From contig NZ_QEQL01000005.1 in assembly GCF_003097135.1 (NCBI RefSeq), positions 1 through 64,000 of the forward strand: a stretch of 64,000 nucleotides of DNA, written 5' to 3'. The translations under genes and the position numbers were made by a program. The first letter of the stretch is position 1. Each line of letters begins with the position of its first letter. The notes below the pieces were generated by a model, which did no database searches, had not been told where the DNA came from, and worked only from the letters and a program-made list of their open reading frames with translations. Below are positions 32,941 to 43,032 of the stretch, one piece after another. The stretch comes from Pseudomonas sp. URIL14HWK12:I12. GTDB lineage: Bacteria > Pseudomonadota > Gammaproteobacteria > Pseudomonadales > Pseudomonadaceae.

Positions 32941-33948
32941 TCAGAGCACGTTGGGTTCCATCTCCAGCGCGACCCCGAAGCGCTCGCGCACATCGGCCTG
33001 GATCCGCTCGGCCAACCCCAGCACTTGCGCCCCGGTGGCGCCGCCATGATTGACCAGCACCAGCGCCTGCTGCGCGTGCACACCCACCGCGCCGTCCCGG
33101 TAACCACGCCATCCGGCCTTGTCGATCAGCCAGCCAGCGGCAAGCTTGGCCTGGCCCTCGGGCAATGGGTAGCTCACCAGGCCGGGGTAACGCTCACGCA
33201 GCTCGTCGGCCTGGGCCTGCGGGATCACAGGGTTCTTGAAGAAGCTGCCGGCATTGCCCAGTACCGCAGGGTCGGGGAGCTTCTCCTGGCGGATCGAGCA
33301 GATGGCGCGGCTCACGTCCGAGGCAGTCGGCGCGCTGATGCCTTGCTCTATCAGGCGCTGGCGTACCGGGCCGTAGTCCAGGTGCAGCGGTGCATCGGCG
33401 CTGAGTTGAAAGCGCACCCGCAGGATCACCCAGCGGCCCGCCTCGCGCTTGAAGCGGCTGTCGCGGTAGCCGAACTCACACTCGCTCAGAGAAAATTCCC
33501 GCAGCGCGCCGGTGTGACGATCAAGCGCGGTGAGGCCGGCGAAAACGTCCTTCACCTCCACCCCATAGGCACCTACGTTCTGCATGGGGGCAGCGCCGGC
33601 AGTGCCAGGGATGAGGCTGAGGTTCTCAAGGCCCGCCAGGCCCTGGGCCAGCGTCCATTGCACCAGCGGGTGCCAAGGCTCGCCGGCCTCGGCCTCGACC
33701 ACACCACCGCCGAGCAACCGAATGCCGCGGCTGGCCATGCGAATCACCAGGCCCGGCACGTCACGCGCCAGCACCAGGTTGCTGCCACCGCCGATCACCC
33801 GCACCGGCCAGCCGTTGTGCTCGGCCAGCGCAAGCGCCTGGCGCAGCTCGTCATCGTTGTGTACCTGCACGAAGTGCTCGGCGTGCGCCTCCACGCCGAA
33901 GGTGTTCCAAGGCTGGAGGGAGGCGCCCTGCTCGACCGCCAGGCTCAA
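32941..33948 (-). CDS. murB: UDP-N-acetylenolpyruvoylglucosamine reductase
   Basis: 335 residues. FAD-binding PP-loop and GGGSN motif (RVIGGGSNLVLA), TAGAAPMQNVGAYGVE, catalytic Ser in GNAGSFFKNP, and the C-terminal Glu in MEPNVL region. It reduces the enolpyruvyl group of UDP-GlcNAc-enolpyruvate to UDP-MurNAc in peptidoglycan synthesis. The ATG overlaps the phosphatase stop by 4 bp; last gene of the exbB-murB operon. Length and motifs fit the type I (E. coli-like) enzyme. Confidence 0.95.
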   Translation of the reverse strand: MSLAVEQGASLQPWNTFGVEAHAEHFVQVHNDDELRQALALAEHNGWPVRVIGGGSNLVLARDVPGLVIRMASRGIRLLGGGVVEAEAGEPWHPLVQWTLAQGLAGLENLSLIPGTAGAAPMQNVGAYGVEVKDVFAGLTALDRHTGALREFSLSECEFGYRDSRFKREAGRWVILRVRFQLSADAPLHLDYGPVRQRLIEQGISAPTASDVSRAICSIRQEKLPDPAVLGNAGSFFKNPVIPQAQADELRERYPGLVSYPLPEGQAKLAAGWLIDKAGWRGYRDGAVGVHAQQALVLVNHGGATGAQVLGLAERIQADVRERFGVALEMEPNVL

Positions 33949-34409
33949 CGCCGGCCTCCGTATTCGGCAATCAGCGCGTCGCAGCCGGCTTCGACCAGGT
34001 CGAGCACCTCGTCGAAGCCCGCTTCGCCGCCGTAATACGGGTCAGGCACTTCGGCCACGGCTGCGCCGGTGTAATCCAGGAACAACGCCAGTTGCGCCGG
34101 GCTGCCCTCGGGGCGCATGCGCTCCAGGTGAGCCAGGTTGGCCCGGTCCATGGCCAGGATCAGGTCGCGCGAGAAGAAATCTTCAGGGTCGACCTGCTGC
34201 GCCCGTTGCGCGCTCAGACCATAACCACGCTTGCGCGCCGCGGCCTGGGTGCGGGCATCGGGAGCCTTGCCCACGTGCCAGTCTCCGGTACCGGCCGAAG
34301 CCACCTCGAAGCGCTGTGCAAGCCCGGCCTTGGCGAGCTTCGTGCGCAGCACACCTTCGGCGGTGGGCGAACGGCAGATATTGCCCAGGCACACGAACAG
34401 GATGCGCAT
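33945..34409 (-). CDS. Low-molecular-weight protein-tyrosine phosphatase
   Basis: 154 residues. The P-loop C-X5-R-S is at residues 7-14 (CLGNICRS), and the acid Asp is in the VPDPYYGG stretch. Bacterial LMW-PTPs dephosphorylate tyrosine kinases of polysaccharide export and other proteins. Its first base is shared with the last base of the kdsB stop (TGATG overlap), so translation is coupled in this cell-envelope operon. Confidence 0.93.
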   Translation of the reverse strand: MRILFVCLGNICRSPTAEGVLRTKLAKAGLAQRFEVASAGTGDWHVGKAPDARTQAAARKRGYGLSAQRAQQVDPEDFFSRDLILAMDRANLAHLERMRPEGSPAQLALFLDYTGAAVAEVPDPYYGGEAGFDEVLDLVEAGCDALIAEYGGRR

Positions 34410-35173
34410 CAGGCCTCCAGCAAGCGCCGAACGCGCTCAAGGTCTTCAGGGGTGTCAACGCCAGTGGGCGGCGCGATCAGGGCATCGGCTACATGAATGC
34501 GCACACCGTGCCAGAGCGCTCGCAGTTGCTCCAGTGCCTCGGTTTGCTCCAGCCAGCAAGGGCCCCAGGCAACGAAGTCCTGCAGAAAACCTGCTCGGTA
34601 GGCATAGATGCCGATGTGGCGGCGATAGGGCACGCCGGCCGGCAGCACATCCGGGGCCTTGGCCAGGGCGTCACGCGCCCACGGCAGGGTCGCGCGGCTG
34701 AAGGTCAGGGCCAGGCCCGACTGGTCGCTGACCACCTTGACGATATTGGGGTTGAACAACGCCTCGACCGCCTCGATCGGCTCGCACAAGGTGGCCATGC
34801 CTGCCTCGGTATGCGCGGCGAGGTTGGCTGCGACCTGGTCGATGACTTGCGGCGGAATCAGCGGCTCATCGCCCTGCACATTGACCACGATGGCGTCGGC
34901 AGCCAGGTTCAGGGCCTGGGCCACTTCGGCGAGGCGGTCGGTGCCGGACTCATGGTCGGCCCGGGTGAGAACCGCCTGTGCACCGAAGCCTGCACAGGCT
35001 TCGAGGATGCGCGCGTCGTCCGTGGCCACCACTACGCGCTCGGCGCCGCTCTTGCACGCCTGCTCCCACACCCATTGCACCATGGGCTTGCCGGCGATCA
35101 GTTGCAGCGGCTTGCCGGGCAGGCGGGTAGACGCGTAGCGGGCCGGGATGACGACGGTGAACGCGGGGGTCAT
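34409..35173 (-). CDS. kdsB: 3-deoxy-manno-octulosonate cytidylyltransferase
   Basis: 254 residues. Nucleotidyltransferase signature [16 protein letters not shown] at the N-terminus and [12 protein letters not shown] near residue 95. It activates Kdo as CMP-Kdo for lipid A-core synthesis. Starts with a 4-bp overlap with the preceding Trm112-like gene, within the lpxK/kdsB/murB envelope operon. Confidence 0.95.
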   Translation of the reverse strand: MTPAFTVVIPARYASTRLPGKPLQLIAGKPMVQWVWEQACKSGAERVVVATDDARILEACAGFGAQAVLTRADHESGTDRLAEVAQALNLAADAIVVNVQGDEPLIPPQVIDQVAANLAAHTEAGMATLCEPIEAVEALFNPNIVKVVSDQSGLALTFSRATLPWARDALAKAPDVLPAGVPYRRHIGIYAYRAGFLQDFVAWGPCWLEQTEALEQLRALWHGVRIHVADALIAPPTGVDTPEDLERVRRLLEA

Positions 35174-35355
35174 TTGTCCAGGCGCTCGTCGTCGGTCAGG
35201 GTGCGAGCTTCGGTTTCGAGCATCACCGGGATGCCGTCGCGGATCGGGTAGGCAAGGCCAGCACCCTTGCTGATCAGTTCGAGCTTGTCGTCGCTGAGCT
35301 TGAGCGGGCCTTTGGTGATCGGGCAGGCGAGGATATCGAGCAGCTTGGTGTCCAT
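35170..35355 (-). CDS. Trm112-family small protein
   Basis: 61 residues from ATG 35355. [18 protein letters not shown] and [17 protein letters not shown] match the YcaR/Trm112 family, which sits between lpxK and kdsB in many gammaproteobacteria. Eukaryotic Trm112 activates methyltransferases; the bacterial role is not firmly known. Only one of the zinc-type cysteines is visible (ACP). Confidence 0.9.
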   Translation of the reverse strand: MDTKLLDILACPITKGPLKLSDDKLELISKGAGLAYPIRDGIPVMLETEARTLTDDERLDK

Positions 35356-35381
35356 GGGTGTCCTTGGTCTGCAGCGGCCGG

Positions 35382-36392
35382 TCAGGGCGCGTAGCGGGCC
35401 ACCAGGGCCTGCACCTGCGCGTCGAACCAGGCCTGGAAGGCTTGGGAAGGTTGTGCGTCCACCGCCAGGTACCACCAGCTGGGCTGGGCGAAGGCCCGGC
35501 ATTTGACGGCGTCTTTTTCGGTCATCACCAGCGGCAGGGCGGGCTGGAAATCCAGTGCCTGGGCGCTGAAACGCGCATGGTCGGCGAACGCATGGTGCAC
35601 AGGCCGCCAGTGTAGCGCTTCCAGGGTGTCGAAGAAACGCTGCGGGTTACCGATGCCGGCCACCGCATGCAGCGCCTGGCCGGGGGCGAAATGCTCGAGG
35701 CTTTGGCGTTCGCCGCTGGCCAGGTTAACCAGCGCCGAGGGCCGCAACACGAAGCCGAAGCCTTGCGCGGTATCTTGCGCCGCGCCGTTGTAGAGCACGG
35801 CATCGGCGCTGCCCAGGCGCTCGGCCGGCTCACGCAATGGGCCGGCGGGCAGGCAGCGGCCGTTGCCCAGCCCACGGGCGGCGTCGATCAGCACCAGCTC
35901 CAGGTCGCGGGCCAGGCGGTAGTGCTGCAGGCCGTCGTCGCTCAGCACAAGGTCCAGTGGCTCGGCAGCCAGCAATGCCTCAACGGCACGAGCGCGATCA
36001 GGGTCGATCATCATGGGCACACCGCTGCGCTGCACGATCAGCAGCGGCTCGTCGCCTGCCACCTCGGCGGCATCATCGGCACCCACACGCCAGGGCAGGC
36101 TGGGCGGCTTGGCCCCGTAGCCCCGGCTGACCACCCCCACTCGCAGGCCAAGCGCGCGGCAGCGTTCGATCATCCACAGGATCATCGGCGTCTTGCCGGT
36201 GCCGCCAACGGTGATGTTGCCTACGACCAGCACCGGGCACGGGGCGCGCCAGGCCTTGGCCTGGCCACTGAGGTAGCGTTCCCGTTTGCGATGGGCCACG
36301 CGGCGGTAGAGCGCTTCGAGCGGGCCCAGCAGCGCGAGCGCCGGGTGGCCCGTGTACCAGGCCTTGAGCAGCCGACCGCCCAGGCCCATCAA
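35382..36392 (-). CDS. lpxK: Tetraacyldisaccharide 4'-kinase
   Basis: 336 residues. An N-terminal membrane-associated helix, then the Walker A loop [14 protein letters not shown] near residue 60 and VVSRGYGAK. It phosphorylates the lipid A precursor at the 4' position in the inner membrane. Overlaps exbD by 4 bp upstream and precedes the Trm112-like gene by 26 bp. Confidence 0.95.
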   Translation of the reverse strand: MMGLGGRLLKAWYTGHPALALLGPLEALYRRVAHRKRERYLSGQAKAWRAPCPVLVVGNITVGGTGKTPMILWMIERCRALGLRVGVVSRGYGAKPPSLPWRVGADDAAEVAGDEPLLIVQRSGVPMMIDPDRARAVEALLAAEPLDLVLSDDGLQHYRLARDLELVLIDAARGLGNGRCLPAGPLREPAERLGSADAVLYNGAAQDTAQGFGFVLRPSALVNLASGERQSLEHFAPGQALHAVAGIGNPQRFFDTLEALHWRPVHHAFADHARFSAQALDFQPALPLVMTEKDAVKCRAFAQPSWWYLAVDAQPSQAFQAWFDAQVQALVARYAP

Positions 36393-36814
36393 TGGCCCTG
36401 CGCTTCGACGGTGGTCATCGAAAGCTTGCTGAAGCCCAACTTGCCGGCCGCGTCCATGGCAGTGATCACCGCCTGGTGCGGGGTTTTGCCGTCGGCGCTG
36501 ATGGACATGGGCAGCGCGGTGTTGTCGCCCGCCTCGCTCTTGATCGCACTCATCAGCGTGTCGAGGTCACTCTTGGGCAGGCGCTTGTCGTTGACGGCGT
36601 ATTCGCCATCGGCGCTGATAGCGATGTCGATGCGTTTTTCGTCGAGATCATTCGGCGCACCGCTGACCGCCTGAGGCAGCTCGACGCGCAGCTGCGTCTC
36701 GCGGGTGAAGGTGGTGGTGACCACGAAAAACAGCAGCAGCACGAACACGATATCGATCAGGGACGCCAGGTTGATGTCGATGTGCTCGCGCTGGCGGCGG
36801 CGACGGAATTTCAC
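36389..36814 (-). CDS. ExbD/TolR-family biopolymer transport protein
   Basis: 141 residues with one N-terminal membrane segment containing the essential Asp ([21 protein letters not shown]) and a periplasmic domain. Forms a proton-driven motor with the ExbB-like protein encoded just upstream (4-bp overlap). Which TonB or outer-membrane partner it serves is not clear; tolA/tolB are absent here, and this pair next to lpxK is common in Pseudomonas. Confidence 0.92.
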   Translation of the reverse strand: MKFRRRRQREHIDINLASLIDIVFVLLLFFVVTTTFTRETQLRVELPQAVSGAPNDLDEKRIDIAISADGEYAVNDKRLPKSDLDTLMSAIKSEAGDNTALPMSISADGKTPHQAVITAMDAAGKLGFSKLSMTTVEAQGH

Positions 36815-37446
36815 GCAGCCACCTCGGCCATGTCGACGTCACGATCGCCCTGCACCACTTCCACCAGCTTGATCGCCTCCTGCTCCATGCTCACGACCAG
36901 CTCATCGACCCGGCGCAGCAGGAAGCGGTGGAAGAACACGGCTGGGATGCCCACCATCAGGCCTGATGCGGTGGTGATCAGTGCCTTGGAGATGCCGCCG
37001 GCGAGCACCGAGGCGTTGGCCGCCATGCCGGTGGCGGTGAAGGCGCTGAAGATATCGATCATGCCCAGCACGGTGCCGAGCAAGCCCAGCAGCGGGGCCA
37101 TCGCGGCGATGGTGCCGAGGGTGCTGATGTAGCGCTCGAGCTCATGAATGACGCGCGAAGCGGACTCCTCGATGCACTCTTTCATGATCTCGCGGCCATG
37201 GCGCGAGTTGGCAAGGCCCGCAGCGAGGATTTCACCCAGAGGCGAGCTGGCGCGCAGCTCTTTGAGGCGCTCCTTGTTCAGCTGTTTGTCTTTGATCCAG
37301 CGCCACACCTGGCCCACCAGGTGGTTGGGAGCGACGCGGCTGGCGCGCAGTGTCCAAAGGCGTTCGGCGACGATCGCCAGCGCCACCACCGAGCTCAGAA
37401 TGATCGGCAGCATCATCCAACCGCCGGCTTTGACCAATTCCCACAC
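36811..37446 (-). CDS. ExbB/MotA/TolQ-family proton-channel protein (GTG start)
   Basis: 211 residues from GTG 37446 (VWELVKAGGWMMLPIILSSV); no in-frame ATG is close, and the longer frame reaches into comEC. Three membrane segments with the family core GLLGTVLGMIDIFSAF near residue 140. With ExbD it converts the proton gradient into mechanical work in the envelope. First gene of the exbB-exbD-lpxK-trm112-kdsB-ptp-murB operon. Confidence 0.92.
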   Translation of the reverse strand: MWELVKAGGWMMLPIILSSVVALAIVAERLWTLRASRVAPNHLVGQVWRWIKDKQLNKERLKELRASSPLGEILAAGLANSRHGREIMKECIEESASRVIHELERYISTLGTIAAMAPLLGLLGTVLGMIDIFSAFTATGMAANASVLAGGISKALITTASGLMVGIPAVFFHRFLLRRVDELVVSMEQEAIKLVEVVQGDRDVDMAEVAA

Positions 37447-37522
37447 AGTAAACGCCCCCTTGAAAAAGGCCGCCACTCTACCACAGCCCGGCCGGGCTGC
37501 CGAAAGCGCGGCGACACAAGGG

Positions 37523-39742
37523 TCAGGGCAAGCGCCAGAAGCGCGGCCGCTCGCGCCAGCGTTCAAGCGGCTCGCCTGCACCCAGGCGCAAGACCAAGGC
37601 CCCGTGCAGGGCGGTGTCGTGCACTTCGATGCCGCGTTCGCGGTAACGCGCCAGCACCTGCGCGTGCGGATGCCCGAAGCGGTTGGCGCTGCCGCGCGGG
37701 ATCATGACCTGGCGCACGCCCAGGCCATCGAGCAGTGCGGCGCTTGAGGAAGTCCTGCTGCCGTGATGAGGTGCCTGCAACCACTGGGCACGCCACTGGG
37801 GGCGCTCGCGCAACAGCGCTTGCTCGGCCGCCAGCTCCAGGTCGCCCGGCAACAGCAGGCTCTGCTCACCCGCTTCGATCAGCAATACGCAAGAGGCCAG
37901 GTTGCCTTCCTTGGCGGCGTGCCAACGCCATTGGCTGAACCGCACGCCGTTCCACTCCCAGTGCGCGCCACTTTCGCAGGGCCAGTAGCCTTTGGGCAGC
38001 GAAGGTGGATCGCCGGCGCGACGCCAGCCGGTAGGCAGCGCCTTGAGCACGCTCGCCGCGCCGCCGGCGTGGTCCAGATGGCCGTGGCTGATCAACAGGC
38101 CATCGAGCCGGCGCACGCCCAGCTGCTGGAGGCTGGGCACCACCACCTGCTGGCCGGCGTCGCTGCCGCCCAGAGTGGGGCCGGCGTCATACAGCAGCGC
38201 ATGGTCGCGGGTGCGCACCACCACGGCCAAACCCTGGCCGACATCCAATTGAGTGACCCATGCCTGGCCATGAGGTGGGGCGGGCCAGGGTGCCCAGAAC
38301 AACAACGCCATCGGCGGCAGGCCCAACCAGCGCATCGGCACGCCGGCGGGTGCCAGCCACCACAGCACGCCCGCCCCGATCAGCGGCCACGCCCAACCCG
38401 GCGGCGCGGGAACGGCCAAGGGGGGTGCAAGCATGGCCAGGTGCTCAAGCACGCCGAACAGCAACGCCAATGCATGGCCCACGCCCATCAGCACCCCCTG
38501 CCCCGCCCATTGCCACACCAGCAGCAGCAGGGCCCCGGCCAGGGCCCCTGGCAGCACCACCAGGCTGACCCAGGGCACCGCGAACAGGTTAGCCAGCGGG
38601 CCGGTGGTACTCACCGGCAGCCCTAACGCCACCAACCAAGGGGCAAGGCCGATGGCCATCAACCACTGTGGCCGCCACCAGGCCTGCCAGGCAGGCCAGC
38701 CGCCCAGGCGCCCCGAAAACCCCAGCAACAACACCCCCACCGCTGCGAACGAGAGCCAGAACCCCTGGCGCAGGCTGGCCAGGGGCTCAGCCAGCAACAC
38801 CCCGCACAGCGCCCCCAGCAACGGCAGCCCTAAGCCGGGCCGGCGATAGTTGAGCCGCCACAGCAGCACCCAGGCCAGCATCAGGCAGGCACGCTGCACC
38901 GGCACGCCGAACCCGGCGAGCGCACCATACCCCACAGCGCCGGCCATGCTCGCTGCGCAGGCGCAGGGCAGCCACGGCCAGCGTGAAGGCCAGAGCCCCA
39001 GCCTGGCCAGCCCCGCGATCAGGCCGTAGAGCAGCCCGGCGAACACGCCGATGTGCTGGCCGGAGATCACCAGCAAGTGCACCGTGCCGGTAGCCTGCAG
39101 CAGCTGCCACTGTTCAGGCTTCAGACCGCGCGCATCACCCAGTACCAGCGCTGCGATCACCGCCTCGTAGCCCTGCGCCGGTACCGCCAGCAAGCGGTCA
39201 GCCAAACGCTCACGCCACTGCCAGGATGTGGCTGCCTGCAAGCGCTGGCCATCCTTGACACTGCCCTGGGCGCCGATGCGTTGTGCCAGCAGCCAGGCCT
39301 CCTGATCAAAACCGCCGGGGTTCACCAACCCCCTGGGTTCGCGCAAGGTTACCGCCAGCCGCCAGCGTTCACCGTCGCGCAGCGCTGGGCCACCGAACCA
39401 GCTCAGGCGCAGGCGCGTGGGCAGTTCGGCGCGGCCTGCACTGACTTCGCGCAGTTCGAAGCGCACGCTGCGCCCATCGCTGCGGGGCAGGCCCGCTACG
39501 CGACCTTCAAGCCAGACCGTCTCACCGTGCAAGGCGGGCGCGAGCCGGTCATCCAGTGCCCATTGCGCCGACAGGCAAGCCCAGCACAATCCCGCCAGAA
39601 ACAGGCCTGGCAACCAATACCCACGCCACAGGCAAACCGCGCCCAGCAACGCTCCCACGCCCAGCATCCAACCCGTTGGCAACGCCGGCAGCCAGCGCAA
39701 TGCCAGCAAGCCGGCGGCCAATGCAGCCATCCGTGGCCCCAT
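37523..39742 (-). CDS. comEC: DNA uptake channel protein ComEC/Rec2
   Basis: 739 residues from ATG 39742 (GAGGTG upstream). N-terminal DUF4131-type segment, central multi-pass competence domain (VISGQHIGVFAGLLYGLIAGLA), and C-terminal metallo-beta-lactamase-like domain with HGHLDH near residue 550. It translocates single-stranded DNA across the inner membrane during transformation and may degrade the other strand. Convergent in function to core genome; next genes on this strand are the exbB operon, 76 bp downstream. Confidence 0.93.
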   Translation of the reverse strand: MGPRMAALAAGLLALRWLPALPTGWMLGVGALLGAVCLWRGYWLPGLFLAGLCWACLSAQWALDDRLAPALHGETVWLEGRVAGLPRSDGRSVRFELREVSAGRAELPTRLRLSWFGGPALRDGERWRLAVTLREPRGLVNPGGFDQEAWLLAQRIGAQGSVKDGQRLQAATSWQWRERLADRLLAVPAQGYEAVIAALVLGDARGLKPEQWQLLQATGTVHLLVISGQHIGVFAGLLYGLIAGLARLGLWPSRWPWLPCACAASMAGAVGYGALAGFGVPVQRACLMLAWVLLWRLNYRRPGLGLPLLGALCGVLLAEPLASLRQGFWLSFAAVGVLLLGFSGRLGGWPAWQAWWRPQWLMAIGLAPWLVALGLPVSTTGPLANLFAVPWVSLVVLPGALAGALLLLVWQWAGQGVLMGVGHALALLFGVLEHLAMLAPPLAVPAPPGWAWPLIGAGVLWWLAPAGVPMRWLGLPPMALLFWAPWPAPPHGQAWVTQLDVGQGLAVVVRTRDHALLYDAGPTLGGSDAGQQVVVPSLQQLGVRRLDGLLISHGHLDHAGGAASVLKALPTGWRRAGDPPSLPKGYWPCESGAHWEWNGVRFSQWRWHAAKEGNLASCVLLIEAGEQSLLLPGDLELAAEQALLRERPQWRAQWLQAPHHGSRTSSSAALLDGLGVRQVMIPRGSANRFGHPHAQVLARYRERGIEVHDTALHGALVLRLGAGEPLERWRERPRFWRLP

Positions 39743-39886
39743 GTTCACCTCTACGATCCGTGCCTGTGCAGCTATAGCTCAGGCTCGCAGACATGCTCTT
39801 CAATATTTGTCACAAAAACTGAGGCGGCGTTTCCCGGGTAGCGGGGCATACTGAGCGGCATCCCTCCCTCCCGCTTCCGAGCACTC

Positions 39887-40396
39887 ATGGCACGCAGATT
39901 GTTCCAGCGCTACCTGCCGAGCCCGGCCAGCCTGCGCACTCATTCCTCGTTACGTTTTCTCGGGCCACTGCTCGACCGGCACAGCCTCTGGCAGCTCAAC
40001 CGCCGCAGCGTGGCGCGGGCGGTGGGCGTCGGCCTGTTCGCGGCGCTCATGCCAATGCCACTGCAAATGCTGCTGGCCGCCGCGCTGGCGCTCCTGGCAC
40101 GGGCCAGCCTGCCACTGGCGGTCAGCCTCGTCTGGCTGACCAACCCGCTGACAATGCCACCGGTGTTCTATTGCACGTACAAGGTAGGGGCTTGGCTGAT
40201 GGGGCTGCCCCCACGGCCGTTTCCGGAAGGTTTCAGCTGGGCCTGGGCCACCCAGGAAATGGCTGCCCTGTGGCAGCCTTTTCTGGTGGGGTCGGTCGTG
40301 AGTGGGGGCGTGCTGGGCGTGGCAGGTTACTTCACCACCTTGGCCCTCTGGCGCTGGCAGGTGAGCCGCCAGTGGGCCAAGCGGCGCCGGTGGTAG
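39887..40396 (+). CDS. DUF2062-domain membrane protein
   Basis: 169 residues. Basic start (MARRLFQRYLPSPASLRTHSSLRFLGPLL), then SVARAVGVGLFAALMPMPLQMLLAAALALL and a second hydrophobic pair, the DUF2062 pattern. Divergent from comEC. Function unknown; in many proteobacteria it neighbours comEC as here. Confidence 0.85.
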   Translation: MARRLFQRYLPSPASLRTHSSLRFLGPLLDRHSLWQLNRRSVARAVGVGLFAALMPMPLQMLLAAALALLARASLPLAVSLVWLTNPLTMPPVFYCTYKVGAWLMGLPPRPFPEGFSWAWATQEMAALWQPFLVGSVVSGGVLGVAGYFTTLALWRWQVSRQWAKRRRW

Positions 40397-40412
40397 AGGT
40401 TCAGTACGCCAA

Positions 40413-41189
40413 CTAGGAGCGCATACCCCGCCCACTCACCAGCAATCGCGCGCAGCAGACGTACAGCACCACGCTCGACACGAGCATGAAGCTGATGGCA
40501 ACGCCAATGCGGATGTCCGAGACGCCGAGGATGCCGTAGCGGAACGAGTTGACCATGTGCAACACCGGGTTGGCCAGCGAGATGGTCTGCCAGATCGGCG
40601 GCAGCAGGTTGATCGAATAGAACACCCCGCCCAGGTAGGTCAGCGGCGTCAGCACGAAGGTCGGGATGATCGAGATGTCGTCGAAGTTGCGCGCAAACAC
40701 CGCGTTGACGAAGCCCAGCATCGAAAAGATCGTTGCGGTCAGTACCACCACCAGCACGGTGATGCCCAGGTGGTGCACCTGCAGGTCGGTGAAGAACAGC
40801 GACAGCAGGGTCACGATCAAACCGACCGCCAGCCCGCGAAGCACCCCGCCCAGTACGTAGCCAACCAGAATGGTGTGGGGCGACACCGGCGAGACCATCA
40901 GCTCCTCGATCGAGCGCTGGAACTTGGCCCCGAAGAAACTCGACACCACGTTGCCGTAGGAGTTGGTGATCACCGACATCATGATCAGCCCGGGCACGAT
41001 GTACTGCATGTAGGTGAACCCGCCCATGCCGCCGATCTGCCGGCCGATGAGGTTCCCGAAGATCACGAAGTACAGCACCATGGTGATTGCAGGCGGCAGC
41101 AGCGTCTGCGGCCAGATGCGCATGAAGCGGCGGATTTCGCGGTAGACGATGGTGTTGAGTGCGACCAGGTTCGCAGAGAGCTCGCTCAT
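40413..41189 (-). CDS. ABC-2 type transporter permease (YadH-like)
   Basis: 258 residues with six membrane segments of the ABC-2 type: MRIWPQTLLPPAITMVLYFVIFG, YMQYIVPGLIMMSVITNSYGNV and a C-terminal YLGGVFYSINLLPPIWQTI. Pairs with the ATPase gene that overlaps it by 4 bp. This YadGH-like exporter is widespread, with an uncertain substrate. Confidence 0.92.
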   Translation of the reverse strand: MSELSANLVALNTIVYREIRRFMRIWPQTLLPPAITMVLYFVIFGNLIGRQIGGMGGFTYMQYIVPGLIMMSVITNSYGNVVSSFFGAKFQRSIEELMVSPVSPHTILVGYVLGGVLRGLAVGLIVTLLSLFFTDLQVHHLGITVLVVVLTATIFSMLGFVNAVFARNFDDISIIPTFVLTPLTYLGGVFYSINLLPPIWQTISLANPVLHMVNSFRYGILGVSDIRIGVAISFMLVSSVVLYVCCARLLVSGRGMRS

Positions 41190-42118
41190 AGTGCCACCTT
41201 CGCCAGGTTACGTTCGACCAGGGACACGAACAACTCCTCAAGGCGGTTGGTCTTGTTGCGCAGGCTGCTGACCGGGATGTTGCGCTCGGCGAGCGCCGCA
41301 AACAGCGCGGTGACCCCGGCGGCTTTGTCTACCTGCACTTCGAGGGTGTGGGCATCGACCAGGCGGCAGGGATAGCCGGGCAGCTCCGGGGCCTGATCGA
41401 GGTCACGGCCCAGGTCGAGCAGGAAGGTCTCGACCGTCAGCTTGCCCAGCAGGTTACGCATGCTGGTGTTCTGCACGATGGTGCCGTGGTCGATGATGCC
41501 GATGTTGCGGCACAGCTGCTCGGCCTCTTCCAGGTAATGGGTGGTGAGGATGATCGTAGTACCCTTGCGGTTCAGCTCGGTGAGGAAGGTCCACATCGAA
41601 CGGCGCAGCTCGATATCCACCCCCGCGGTGGGCTCATCGAGGATCAGCAGGCGGGGCTCGTGGATGAGGGCGCGGGCGATCATCAACCGCCGCTTCATAC
41701 CCCCGGACAGCGAACGAGATGGCGTATCGCGCTTGTCCCAGAGGCCCAGCTGGTTCAGGTACTGCTCGGCACGCTCGCGTGCCACCTTGGCAGGGATGCC
41801 GTAGTAGCCGGCCTGGGTCACGACGATGTCGAACGTCTTCTCGAACTGGTTGAAGTTGAATTCCTGGGGCACCACGCCAATGGAGCGCTTGAGCTTGGCA
41901 GGCTCCCGGTCCAGGTCGTGGCCGAACACGTTCACCGTGCCGGAACTCTTGTTCACCAAGGTCGAAAGCACGCCAATGGTGGTGGATTTGCCCGCCCCGT
42001 TGGGGCCAAGCAGGGCGAAGAAGTCACCTTCGGCCACGTCCAGGTCTATCCCCTTGAGGGCCTGGAAGCCGTTGCCGTAGGTTTTTGTCAGCTGTCGAAT
42101 GGACAGGGCTTGGGTCAT
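41186..42118 (-). CDS. ABC transporter ATP-binding protein (YadG-like)
   Basis: 310 residues from ATG 42118; a GTG four codons earlier is an alternative start. Walker A GPNGAGKST, signature LSGGMKRRL, Walker B LLILDEPTAGVD and the H-loop LTTHY are all present. The C-terminal extension is typical of ABC-2 exporters. Works with the permease encoded next. Confidence 0.94.
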   Translation of the reverse strand: MTQALSIRQLTKTYGNGFQALKGIDLDVAEGDFFALLGPNGAGKSTTIGVLSTLVNKSSGTVNVFGHDLDREPAKLKRSIGVVPQEFNFNQFEKTFDIVVTQAGYYGIPAKVARERAEQYLNQLGLWDKRDTPSRSLSGGMKRRLMIARALIHEPRLLILDEPTAGVDIELRRSMWTFLTELNRKGTTIILTTHYLEEAEQLCRNIGIIDHGTIVQNTSMRNLLGKLTVETFLLDLGRDLDQAPELPGYPCRLVDAHTLEVQVDKAAGVTALFAALAERNIPVSSLRNKTNRLEELFVSLVERNLAKVAL

Positions 42119-42243
42119 GTCGGGCTTCACTTATCGCTTGAGCTTGGGCCAGAAATGGCAATAGGTGCGATGGCACCCTGAACGCCGGCCATATTCACCG
42201 ACGCCCACGGCATAAGTACAGCAATGCCGATTAATAGTGACTA

Positions 42244-42867
42244 TCAAGTCAGGGCGGTCATTACAGCGCTCCGATAAGCGGGCCGCTCACAAAGGCGTGC
42301 ATACCAGGCTTCCAGGTGGGGCAGTGGTGGGCGTTCGATGGGCAGGTTGAACCAGCCATAGGCAAAACAGCCCAGCGGTATGTCGCCCATGCCGATCTGC
42401 GCCCCGCTTAGGTAAGGCTGGTGCGCCAACAAGGCATCGGCCTGGGCGAGCAACTGCGCGCACGCATCACGGGCCGCGAAGATCGCCGGCCAATCTTGCT
42501 GCGCAGGCGGAGTGCGCAATACGCCCCAGAACACGTCCTTGAAGGGGGCTGCCAGGCTCCCGGTGGCCCAGTCCATCCAGAGCTCGGCAAGGGCACGGGC
42601 AGCGGGCTGCTCCGGCCACCAGTGGCTGCCGGCAGCGTGGGTGGCCAACAGATAGCGGCAAATGGTGTTGGATTCGTAGAGCGTGAGGTCTGCGTCCTGG
42701 AGCACAGGCACCCGGCCATTGGGGTTCATGGCGCGGTACGCGGGTGTGTCGACCACGCCGAAAGCGCCCCCGGCGTCGACCTGCTGATAGCTCAGCCCTA
42801 GCTCTTCAGCGCACCACAATACCTTCCGGACATTGGTGGAGTTGATCCGGCCCCAGATTTTCAGCAT
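42244..42867 (-). CDS. Glutathione S-transferase family protein
   Basis: 207 residues. N-terminal thioredoxin-like domain: IWGRINSTNVRKVLWCAEELGL with the Ser/Asn that usually activates glutathione, NPNGRVPVLQD and YESNTICRYL. The all-helical C-terminal domain follows. Single gene between the ABC ATPase and fadE. Substrate unknown. Confidence 0.9.
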   Translation of the reverse strand: MLKIWGRINSTNVRKVLWCAEELGLSYQQVDAGGAFGVVDTPAYRAMNPNGRVPVLQDADLTLYESNTICRYLLATHAAGSHWWPEQPAARALAELWMDWATGSLAAPFKDVFWGVLRTPPAQQDWPAIFAARDACAQLLAQADALLAHQPYLSGAQIGMGDIPLGCFAYGWFNLPIERPPLPHLEAWYARLCERPAYRSAVMTALT

Positions 42868-43032
42868 GGCAAAGCTTCCTTGGCAGTGGCGATGCCCGGC
42901 AGTTTAACCCGGCCCAGCGGCCGATACCCCATTGCCTTTGGCCGAACTTCACAGCGCAGCGGCCGGTCTTCCAGTACACACCCGGGCCGCAGCGTCTAGA
43001 CTGCCGGGGCAAGCCTTGAGAAGGAGTTCCCT

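Noticed and set aside
33025..35251. Plus-strand frames opposite murB, phosphatase and kdsB
   Set aside because: Shadows of well-supported minus-strand envelope genes.
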